Assembly (NCBI RefSeq): GCF_030463565.1 | Contig: NC_134646.1 | Span: 18,442,001 to 18,506,000 of the forward strand | Reading direction: 5' to 3' | Length of the DNA: 64,000 bases | Origin: Pelecanus crispus | Lineage: Eukaryota; Chordata; Aves; Pelecaniformes; Pelecanidae | Shown: one piece after another, positions 35,601 to 47,600 of the stretch | Layout: the number at the start of each line of letters is the position of its first letter | Position numbering within the stretch: position 1 is the stretch's first letter | Notes under the pieces: generated by a model | Database searches by the model: none | Seen by the model: only the letters and a program-made list of their open reading frames with translations | What the model was told of the DNA's origin: nothing | Program-made: the position numbers and the translations under genes

Positions 35601-38600
35601 GTAGGCTTTGAACTGAATGTTTATTTTTCCCAGCAACCAAACAAGGTAAAAAAAAAGTGATATATTAGTACATCATCCCGCCACTATGCATATGGTGCAC
35701 ATTAAGGTTGTATTCATTTACCATATGAATATAATTCCTTTTACCACATCAACTATTAGTTACAAGTTGTAAATATAGCATTGTTTTTCCTGGAACTCAA
35801 AGGTTGCCTTACATCATGAAGCACTAAATATCCTTAGACTTCCAGAGAATTTAATGCATATAGTTCCAGTGGCTCCTGAAGCTGGATACTGCCAAAAAAG
35901 CAGCATCCAGACTCCTTCTCTGTTTGCAGTCTTGAAATAAATACTGCCTTCACTTGCATCTGGTTGTGCCTCAAAACTTGCTCTACAATGTTACTTGCAA
36001 TTACGTACTCTGATTGACAAATCCTGAAACATGATCTTTCTCAGCCAGTTGAAAACAAGGATGATACAGATGCTGCCCTTAACACTGTAGGACATACTTT
36101 TAGCCAAAACATATTTATAACACACAAACTAACATGCTTGTCAGTACCAAATCACTATGACTATTTAAATGCTTTCTTAAGCATCAGTGAATGCTATTGC
36201 AAGCATTTTCAATGAAGACCTTGTCCTTGTATCCATCCATGATGTGACTTTCTTAGCATTATATAAATACCAAATTATATTGCTTATGCAGCATCATTGC
36301 AGATTTCTAGATATACCAGAATTCATCCACCTGTTATACCTCATCTTTTTTCAGTTTCAATATTTGGAGGCAAGAACCATAATTTATATGTGATTTATAG
36401 AATACCTGGAGGAATGAGGCCTCAACCTCTTTGACATATCAGTGTGTTAAAGTTTAAAAAAGAAACAACAGTGACCTTTTGTAGCTGTATAATTTAAGGC
36501 TCTGTTCTAGATTCATGCAGGTAGTCCCAGTACTTGCTGCACTGGCTACAACGGTGCCCGGTGAAGATACAGGACATTGTAGAACCAATTATAGCACCAG
36601 GGCCTCTTGTCCATTAAGCTTTCATGAGGCTTTCAAGACTAACATCAAATAATGCAATAAATGTTAGGTAGAAGAATATTGAGTGGTTGCTACCCTCTTC
36701 AAAACATGTTATGGATACTTTTCTAAGCCTTGTGGGTCTTCTCTATGAAATAAATGTTACTGAATTTGACTTACAACATGAATAGAAAGATTTAATATTG
36801 CACTTGCTAAAGCTCTAGTAAAAAAGAAAGGTATTCAATTTCTTTTTACAGTCGCACTTAACAAACACTCCTGACCTAATTCTATTTCAGTTCATGAGTT
36901 AACTTTAAATTAACTTTGTATTTCCTCATTATGATTTTAATAAAAAAGGATTAAAATTATACTACAAATGAAATAGTTTTTTTTGCACCAAATATGTGAA
37001 AATATATATATTTTAAGTATTTTACTAGGCAGTGCTTTGCAGTCAGTCCCAAGACCCGCTTTCAACTCAATGCCAGCAGATGGTGCTAAAGGATTCTTGC
37101 TTCATATACAATATTGTGCTACTCTGTCCAGCCATTTTTGAGAAACAAAGAGTACTTGTTATGTCTGCAGTTAAACAGTGTTAAAATAATACTGAATTAT
37201 TTACTGGCTTTTTTTGAAGAAGGACTCGCACAATAATATAACATATCAGGGGTAAAAAATAAATGTGCTATTGAACAGTGAAAGGAGCACATGCAGACTG
37301 TTTTTGAACTCTCAGTGCTGTACTATCATAGAGCAACACTCTTCTTAACACACTGACTACAGTGAACGGCATCTATAGACTTAATAGCTGCACCAATTCC
37401 GAATATATTTTAGTATTTGGAGGCTCTGCAAATTTTTAGCTATTATGTTAGACCACCAATTGACAGAAATTCCCAACAACAGCAGAATTTCCATTACTAA
37501 CTAACATGATTACTGATTTATGAACATTCTGACACCACTACTACCTAGCATGATAAATGCAAAAGGGAACATTGACAGATAAGGTTTTTACAATTAATTC
37601 CCAATTAATTTTTTTAAGAAAAGAAGCTGTTATGCAAACTACTTCCAATTTTTTTTTTTTTTTTTAGGAAATAATCATTAAAATTCTGAATAAATATTTA
37701 TGCTATAAACATTCTTTAGAAATGTGGAACCTTATCTTCTCTATTATCATTGGTTTTGAAACTGAACATAAAAGTCCAGATCACGCGGAAACTTGGGAAC
37801 TAAGATGTAGGTTAATTCAAGATGAGGATAAGGATGGGGGAAGAAGGTGAAGAGGGTTTTTTGCTACTAAGTTAACAACAGATGTATGACCTGCTTGAAA
37901 TCAGAGTGACTATTCACTGTGTACAGAGGCAAGCACGTATGCAAATCTTCATAGAATTCAGGTTTACAGGATTAGTGTGTCTGAGTACAAAGAAATTATT
38001 ACCTATGACATTACTCTAATCAAACAACACGAAGATGCTCATCAGGTCATATTTTCAAAGTTTAAATCACCTGCATTATCCACTTAAATAATTAATTATC
38101 AAGCACTCACAAAAAGTTTAAATTTTCAAACTGAGAAATGTGTGTAGCAGTTGATGAGATACAGATGCTTGATCTTTTGCTATGATTACTAATACAATTA
38201 AAAGTAATTATTTCTCTAGTCTCAAGACCATAGGTTTCATTAATAATAATGTTAATTGATAACAAGTCTTTCAGGTATTCAAATACTTATTTAGGAATTG
38301 TAACTATAAAAAAAACAAACAAAATACAGCTGCTTTTAAAAGTAGCTTGGGTAGTAGCTAGACTGTTCTGTGGCAAGACAGGAAACTGGTGATTACATTT
38401 TGAATCCTTTGGGAGATTTCATATTTTATAAATTGAAAATATTATGTATTTTAAAAATTTGTATCCAAGGAAGATATTCTACATGTTAGCAATAGTAAAA
38501 GCATTCAATGAATCCTCTCAATTGAATCTCGGTTAAATCCAGTAATTGTTTTTTTTAAGTACGAAATCATGTGTTTACATTCACACATATGACCTGCTAC

Positions 38601-41600
38601 ACAGCTACACTACTAAGAGCATTTAATTTCTCTAACACACTTCAGGAAACCTGAATATAGTACCCTCTAAAAAATACAAAACTATGCAATGAAAGCACCC
38701 CCATAATCCTCACGATGCAAATGTGATACATACAGAGAGTAACATTTTCTAGTTTTATGGGCTAACATAAAAGAGGTAATATAATTTGTTTTATTCACAT
38801 ATGTGTGGAAGATCAATGCAATAACTCAGAAGAGATCACATTAGTATTAGTAGTGGTAATACAGTTATACACAGACTCTACATTTCATTAGTACTGAATA
38901 CTTTTCTTGGTTCAGCCTTAATTTCATTAAGCAAATCAAATTTCTAAATTAAATATCTTTGTTTTTCAAAATATGAAAACTAAACAATAATTAAGAACAA
39001 ATCTGTAGATATTTTGAAAGCAATAGAACAGTCTCTTCATATTCTATTAATATAGTGCAAAAATAGAAGAAAAGCCTTTATCTTCACCTCGACTATGGAA
39101 ATGCCTACCATTTTATAAGCACAAACCATTTGATAAGCATAAACAATATTAAGACAATTAAATTCACCACTGTAAACCTCCAAGAAAGTACATCCAAACA
39201 AAATAATTACAGTGAAAAAACAAAAACTTTGAAGACATAGATTGACATTCACTAATCTGGTTGGCCTCTACAGGTAGATACAGGTGAGGGATCATTAAGA
39301 AGGAGGATTGGAGGAAATGGGATATTCCAACTGCAAAGACATTTGTTGGTAAAGGAATACAGCATGCATGTGTGTAGCAAGCAATTTGGTGACAATTTTT
39401 AATATATAAGCAACAGCTAGAGATGACCTTCTAGATACGATTATAACCAATATAGCAAAACAGATAAAAAACATGGTGGGGAAAGGAACTTACAGGGAAG
39501 TGGTGAAGATATGAGAGTGTTCAATATGCTTTATAAGGGAAAGAACAAGGACAACGATAATTTTTTGAATTATTTTGGGAAGACAGGTTTCAATAGATAC
39601 AGCACATTGTTCTCTAAGTTCTCATGGGAGGTTAAGTCTACAGAAAAACAAAGGAAAAGGTAATAAAGATACTAGCGAAAACTGCTCCAATGCAGCAACA
39701 GGATAGGACAGATGAGAAGATACCGGCTGGCGCAAGTGAAAGTTCTCCAGTGACTGTAAACACAGGCAAGTCAGGCAGAAAGATCAAAATAAGTGTGATT
39801 TTTCTGAACCAGTGTAAAAGACAGGGTATGAGCTAGCAGGGACAAAACCAGGAGAGCCAAGCATAGATGAAGTGCAACTAACAATGACATCAGGAATAAC
39901 AGTCATTCCATAAACACAAAAATATGTTAAGTTTTCATGAGAAATTGGTCTGTTATTAAAAGCAAGCAATAGCAATAGATGATGCCATGCATTTGAAAGT
40001 ATTTCAGTAGAAGTCTTCAATAAAAAGGCCAACTGCAACCAGGCAGCAAACACAAGTAAAAGCAGCAATGAGAACTGTTGTCTCAATTAGAGAATATCTA
40101 AATGAGGTAAATGTTTGGAACTCAATTGGCCTGATAATACTGATTTGAGGATACTGTGAAAATGAAACCAAATAATCCCAGAGTTGTAACTGTTGTTTTA
40201 TGGATATTGGGTGAGGTTCTGTAAGACTAAAAAAAGTCTTGTGTTGTTTAAGAAGCAAGAAAAGGAAAACTGAGAAATTAGAGAGTAGTCTGCTTAATCC
40301 CAACAAGCAGGAAAAATACTGGCAGAACATTTTTATATACACACACACACACAGAGACACACATGATTTCCTAGAAGAAAACAAGGAGATGAGTAACAGC
40401 TGATTTGGATTTGTTATGAACAAATCACGTCAAAGCAATTTTTTTCTTGCAATGGCAGAGTAACAGGACTTGTGTTCAGGGAGACATCATCTATTTTGAC
40501 TTCAGTAAGGATTCTGGCACTGTTTCACATAGGCAATTTCTTAAAGAAAATAGGGAAGCACATGTTTAGAAGACGCTACTATACATCAGATGAAATGCCA
40601 GTTGGAAAGCTATATTCAGAAAGCTATTCATTGTCAAAATGGTAAATGTATCAATGGGCACTCCTGGGCTATGTACTGTCTAATACTATCTTTAATGACC
40701 AATTTGATAGAATAAGACTGCAAATTACATGTGCAGACATGAGTTGCTGCAAGTCAGCTGGAGGACTGGATGAGAATTCAAAATTAGTTTGACAAATTAG
40801 AGAAACAGCCTAAAAAGAATACAATTTCTTAAGTTTAAAGACAAGACTCCACAGTCAAACTACACAGAAGAGGAGAAACAACTGAGTAGACCAGCCATTC
40901 TGCAGAAAAGACTGAAATTTGTATTGGCTCATACACTTAAAGAATTAACACTGTCATGCTGTTTTGAAACAGACAGATATCCCATGGGGATGTGAGCAGT
41001 CCTGGTCTGTAAACCAGGTTGTTTTCTACTTATTACTGGAAAGGCTTCAACTGCATTGCTGGGTCTACTTTGACGAAGACAGACAACTGAAGAGGAGAAC
41101 AACAACAACAACAAAAAAAGGTCTATGAAGACATGACTTACAGCAAAAAGACAGAAAGAACTGGGTTACTAAATCTGGAAGCAAAGAATTGCAGGTCATG
41201 GTAATCCAAATAACTGGAAGTTGTTGCAAGAAGGAAATAAATAATCTGTTCTCTACATAAAGAATAAATATATAAGAAACAATAGAGTTCAACTGCTGCA
41301 GAAAAGAACTGGATACTAGGCTGACCACTAGGAAAAGACTGCTAATGGTAGGGCTTGTAAAGCCCAAAAATATATTTGCCATAGTTTATAAGAGAAGGTT
41401 GGACAAACATGTCGAGAATGTTTTTTTGTGCAGTTAAGCCTTTTTTGGGAAAAGAGAATAGATCAGGTGACCAAAGCTCCTGCACGCCCTGTTTCCTATG
41501 GTTCTGTCATTACAAAGTAAAATGCAATCCCTCAACCTAGGAAATGTCCAAACACTAAGAGTTGCCACTTGAGCTTCAAAGCGAGAGTGGGATCTGAAAG

Positions 41601-44600
41601 TGATGCACACCATTTGTATGCAAATGAATTCTCTCATCTCTTTTCTCCAGCCACCACTCGTAGTTCCCCCCCTCACCCCCCACTTCTCACCTCCCCTCCA
41701 CCTCCATCTCATTAGGATGGGCAAGCGCAAAACACAGCATCTTTCCCTCTCCCAGTAACCTCTACAAATCCTACCACCCTATTCAGGAATAACACAAGTC
41801 CTGAAGCATAGTGTCACATCCCCAAGTGGTACCTTGCTATTAGATCAGAGCCTCTAAATATGCAAAAGCCAACCTTGTGATACAGATCACACATGGGCCT
41901 CAAGGGGTACCAAGGGGAGGGTTGCATCCTCTCCCTCCTACCTCCCCCACCTCCCCAAAGCAAGCCACATGCCAAGGAGAGAAAAATAAAAGCCCCTTAC
42001 GCTATCCAAAGCGACTTTACATCTCCACAGTGAATTATGCTAATTAATGTGAACTCAACATGGCTCAGGGCTATTCTAAAGGATACAACTATTTCAGATC
42101 CTATGCTCTGTTCTGAATTATTTCTACGCGTGGTCAGAAATTGTCCACAGAAACATTTCTGCATCAGAAAAGGCCTGTGCACCGAAGTGAAGTACTGCCA
42201 TGCTTCTACATTTTCAAAACCAATTAATTTAGAAAGAAAAAAACCCTACATTTGATCAAAGAGCATGGTGAAATATTTTTTGAATTTCAGGATTTAATTT
42301 GAGAAGGAAAAAAGGACTTAACCTAAATGTAATCAAGCTGTTTTGTGAAGAATAAAAATAGTTTCCAGCAGATGTGTCCCATGTAGGAATTTCATATCTT
42401 TGAGATTTAAATTCATCAAATTTGGTTTAAATTGATCAATGCATTCGAGAGTTATTAGGGAGAAACTAAACAGACAGTGAGACTGCATAGGTATAATATC
42501 TTTAAGAAGTCAGCTTAAGAGTTAAAAATTAAAGAATGTAAATAATGAGTATTTCAGTAATGTATTTCTTCTGTTAAACCAAAAATGTTAAGAATTTTTC
42601 AATATAGTCCAGTTGGTCAGAAAATTGTCCTTGATAAAGAATATCAAACAAAACACTTATTTATCATGTATGCCACAGCCCAGCTGGTTTGTCAACTTGA
42701 GTTAAGTACCATTCTAAAACATGAATATATGCAGCCAGAGATCAAGTGCTCAGTGTTTCCTAAAGTAACGAAACCAGATAAAGGAACCTAAATAAAATGT
42801 AATTGGTAGAGCAATGGGTGCCCAATGGGATAGCATTTATGGTAGCTTGATCATACTAGTCTGCTGACTGATGTGCATCAGAGGCAACAGGTACTATGAA
42901 AAGAAGAAAGAAATGGTCCTGGTTTAGGTTATTTTTGTTGAAAATTCTCTGGCATCATGATTTGGTACAGTGCCACTGAATGCATGTTGCTGTGAAGTCA
43001 TTTTAGATTGAAATAAGAGATAATTAAATAGAGAAAAAAAATAGGAAGGAAGTATCAACTTTGAGAGTATCTAAAATTCCAATGAATAATGCTCATTGAA
43101 TGCATGAATAAACTGTATTTTGAGGTAAAAAATCATAAGCTTCAGACACAAAAAGACATCAGACAAGTTAAGTATCTAGCATCCCACAAATGGATGGACA
43201 TTACAGTTGCAGTAACAGGGCTCAAAACCCAACAAATCTGCTGGTGCTTTCCATTTCTGACAAAATCAGAACTAAGCAGAAACAGCTCTTTTTATTTGCC
43301 TTTTCAAAAAAAATCTGACTGAACAGAGATGCCTATAGAGAGCTATTTCTGGGAAAAATTAAACCCCGCAGATTACCATCTCTTTGAAGCAGAAACTGTC
43401 TTTTACTATATGCATGTCTAGGCCTATGTGTAGTGCCATGAGATTCCAATTCATAACAAAGGCTTTCAGGCATGCTGTATCACAAAAAAAACCTACATAA
43501 CGGCAACTAGTAAACACAGTAGCCATTGCCTGTCCCTAAAGTACAAGTTTAATAGGACTGCAAACAAAGAGACTTATCAGGTAGCTATTCTTTGATTCTA
43601 AACAGCAGTTAAAATAGCCTAATATTAACTTTGAAAACTTCAAAATGTTAATACGTTAGGAATTTGCATTAGAGAATACAGTCAAGAGATTATAACAAAA
43701 TCTACCTATTCTAGTTAGATACTAGGTACAAAATCTCAGCATGTGATCTGTTAAGGTCATAAAGGAGCCTATAGCCTCAAGGTCTTGTTCAGAAAGCAGG
43801 CAAGCCTAGCAAATACCCCACAAGAAGAACTTCTCAGGACAGGCCTAGGAATCTGCAAAGCTGGGCTGCACTTGCAGGCCTTGAAAACACTGTAAGGAGA
43901 GACCTACAAATGTTCACTGCTTCACACCAGTAAAATATTTAGGGTTTTCTCCTCAAAAGGGCAGTTTTGCTCTTCAGGATTTACAAGTTCCCTTGACTGT
44001 CAAGCTTTTAAGTTCCTTTCACAGACTTTTTGGATTTTCCAAGTTTACAAGCTCTGCAAAAATAGCACCGAGTTTGCATTTTCTTTAAATTGATAGATTG
44101 CAAAGTATGTATAAAGTATTCACAGAGATTCTGTCCCTCAACCAAAGCCATATTTATTTAAAGATGCTCATAAAATTTTGCTAGCCACACCCCAGAAAAG
44201 CTCCTATCTCCTGAACTGGGATGTTGGAAAGATAATGGGAACAGTTTGCTCACATCCTCTGCCTGAAGATTCTGCAACTGTGTGAATTGAACTTCGGTAT
44301 CTTGTTCACTTTTTGAGTAGTTTTCACAGTCAACATCAAATAAATTGCAGGTTAAATCCAGATATTCATTCTGATGTTAATTAGTTGTGCTTCTTTAAAA
44401 TAGTTCACGGGTCGAAATATCAGTCAAACCACCTCTTTTTTTCAAATGTGAGTAACTCCAGTTGAGTAACAGATTGAGTATGGAACACACAACTTTACCA
44501 AATTGATTAATTTGGAAGATATCAGATATTGTTTACGTTCTATGAAATTGTATGCCAGTTGTAACTGCAATATATGTCAGGTATAACAACACTTCTTGTT

Positions 44601-47600
44601 TTCCACTGCTGTCCATTTTGTCCTCTGCAGACAGGAGATATGTTTTTACTAGTATTTAAACAGGGTCAGAGAAGGCCTGTATGACAGAAAACCTAACAAA
44701 CACTCTTCTTAAGGCAGACAGAATATACTCCTTCTCACCCCTTCTCTTCAGGGCACTTTCTTTTTGGCTGAACAGGACCTCCGTTTGGCTATGATGCACT
44801 CCTCTATTCATGCATGTAAGCTCTCATGAACTGTCTTGAAAGCCTCTTACTCCTGTAAAGTGGCTCACTAAGGCTTTTTCTCAAGCTGCATGTCTGCCTC
44901 CTTTGCTTTGGGGATCAGGAATTAATTTTTTGTGTGGAGTGAAACAAGATTGCTTTTCACCTTTCCTGTTAAATAATACAGTCACAGCAGGGTCAAACAG
45001 TGATAGCATTTCATTGCTTTCCATAGAAAATTGAGTTAAAAGAGAGAATCTTCATGAGTAATAAGGTTTGGGATTTCCTGGGAAATGGTGCAAGATCGAA
45101 GAGGTTAAATTCTTTGGGAAGTGCAAGCTGAGTTTGGGTGGGGAGGGGTTAAAACTGAATTAGGCTGAAGCAGGGTTACTCTGACTTACTAGTTTGGTTA
45201 TATGGTCTGAGCCCTGTTGCTTGCACTGGAACCAATTAAAATGCCTAGTACGTGAGAGCAAGGATTAGGCACATAGCACCCTACCAAAGTGTTAAATGAA
45301 AAAGGTTTTAAGCTTGCTTCTTTAATCTGTCCCACGTGTCTGTCCTTCTTTCACCTAAGTATCCTGCTCAGGCCATTACACATGTCATTACAATGACCTT
45401 AGTCTAAGTTAAAAAATCACTGTCTGTGTAACTCTATTGATAGCTGAGGTACCGCTGTGAGAACCTATGTGCATAAGATTACAGGTGCGTAGAATACAGT
45501 CTGCACTGGAGTAATGTACAGTCTTTTTTGTTTTAAACAACTCCAATACAGGTATTTAATGAAATCATCATGTTGAGAGAAAAAGATTTACTCGGATTGA
45601 ATAGGAAATATAAAAAAAACCTCATTCCCTTCTCTCACTCCCAGAGCCACTCCTTCCTAATTAAATGAGTGACAAGAAAAAAATATATTTGTAATGTTCA
45701 GTATCCTATCCTTAGGAATTAGTCCTACTTGTGCTGCAAAGCAAGCACTGTTTACCATCAATTCTTTAAACCAGAACTGATCACAACTACAAAAAAAGAA
45801 ACACTGTACTTTGACATTAATGTTACCTGAAACTTCGTCATACAAAGTGTTCACTCGAGCCATTTTTAGGCAATGTCCTTATAAAACAGGTTTTTCTGGT
45901 TTTGCTTACCTCTTGGGTTATCACCAATGATATTGGTTTTGCCATTCCAGTACCAGAGCAGCAATGTTGCATCACGCGATCCTGAGAGAATGTAACAATT
46001 TCCTCCAATATAGGACTCAGAACGAGCAAGACAGGTTACAACATCCCAGTGCCCAAATACTACTTGTATCAGTTTACCTGAAACACATAAAATTGATTGT
46101 TTTAAAACTATGCTTTTACTCTAAGGCAAATTAAATACATTATAAAGTATTTTAGAAATATTTTCTTTATTAAAAAAGGTTCTAAAAAGAACTGTAGTGG
46201 AGAGTACTATTTTTTTTCTTGATTTGGTGGAAACTTATTTAAAAGTGCAGTAGTCCATACAAAAAATATTTACAGTCCATAAATACTATACTTTATTCAA
46301 AGACCAATCATGCCAGAAGGTTTTTTTAATTCTGTATGTTTACATTCACTTTACAGGCAGGGAACATGATGAGATTCTCTTTTAAGACAAGTTTAAGGTA
46401 AGTTTACTGATTAAAGTTAACAGCAAAAATGCAAATCTGCTGATGATGCGTGAAACAGAATCAGAAGAAGCTACAGAACATTTAGGATCCAGAAGAAATT
46501 AGTAGTGTGAGAGCATGTATGTGCATATAGTATATGCAGCTTTTGAGCATCTCCTTGAACAGAGAAAAGGAGATTTAGATGAAAAATTACTCTTGTACCC
46601 AGGTTTTTATATCACCATTTAAATGCTTGCCAACTATTTCAAGGGAGTGTCGATCTGCTCGAGGGCAGGAAGATCCCTCCCTGCAGAGCGATCAGGACAG
46701 GCTGGACCGATGGGCCAAGGCCAATTGTATGAGGTTCAGCAAGGCCAAGTGCCAGGTCTTGCACTTGGGTCACAACAACCCCATGCAACGCTACAGGCTT
46801 GGGGAAGAGTGGCTGGAAAGCTGCCTGGCCAAAAAGGATCTGGGGGTGTTGGTTGACAGCCGGCTGAACATGAGCCAGCAGTGTGCCCAGGTGGCCAAGG
46901 CGGCCAACAGCATCCTGGCTTGTATCAGGAATAGTGTGGCCAGCAGGAGCAGGGAGGTGATTGTCCCCCTGTACTTGGCACTGGTGAGGCTGCACCTGGA
47001 ATACTGTGTCCTGTTTTGGGCCCCTCAGTGCAAGAAGGACATTGAGGTGCTGGAGCGTGTCCAGAGAAGGGCAACGAAGCTGGTGAAGGGTCTGGAGAAC
47101 AAGTGTTATGAGGAGTGACTGAGGGAACTGGGGTTGTTTAGTCTGGAGAAGAAGAGGCTGAGGGGAGACCTTATCGCTCTCTACAACTGCCTGAAAGGAG
47201 GTTGTAGTGAGGTGGGTGTTGATCTCTTCTCCCAAGTAACTTGCGACAGGACAAGAGGAAATGGCCTCAAATTGCGTCAGGGGAGGTTTAGATTGGATAT
47301 TAGGAAAAAGTTCTTTACTGAAAGAGCGGTCAAGCATTGGAACAGGCTGCCCAGAGAGGTGGTGGAGTCGCCATTCCTGGAGGTGTTCAAAAAACATGTA
47401 GACGTGGCACTTTGGGACATGGTTTAGTAGGCATAGTGGTATTGGGTTGACGGTTGGATTAGATGATCTTAGAGGTCTTTTCCAACCTTAATGATTCTGT
47501 TCTGTTCTATTCTTTTAAGACTTCTGTAATGTTCAAAAAACCTCAGAAGACAAACCTGGAAAAAACTCTGTTAGGACAAACACTTGTACCACTGGTAAGA

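Larger units (their letters stand above)
29070..45909 (-). other. LRBA: LRBA large intron (16.8 kb)
   Basis: This is the largest intron in the window. It holds short simple repeats (C/T run at about 29371-29388, CA repeats near 30700 and 40340, T17 at 37649-37665, AAC repeat at 41098-41119), an ancient CR1 (about 40370-41510), two C-rich clusters (41666-41706 and 41930-41957), a conserved-looking block (41990-42250) and a CTCF-like motif (37073-37087). No gene nests in it; the intronless MAB21L2 gene known from another LRBA intron is absent here. Confidence 0.8.

Noticed and set aside
39280-40370. Upstream extension of the ancient CR1
   Set aside because: No CR1 landmark could be aligned with confidence; the composition alone is not enough.
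46639-47397. 252-codon open frame on the - strand, the longest in the window
   Set aside because: It is the antisense of the CR1 ORF2 remnant. CR1 codon bias commonly leaves a long reverse frame.
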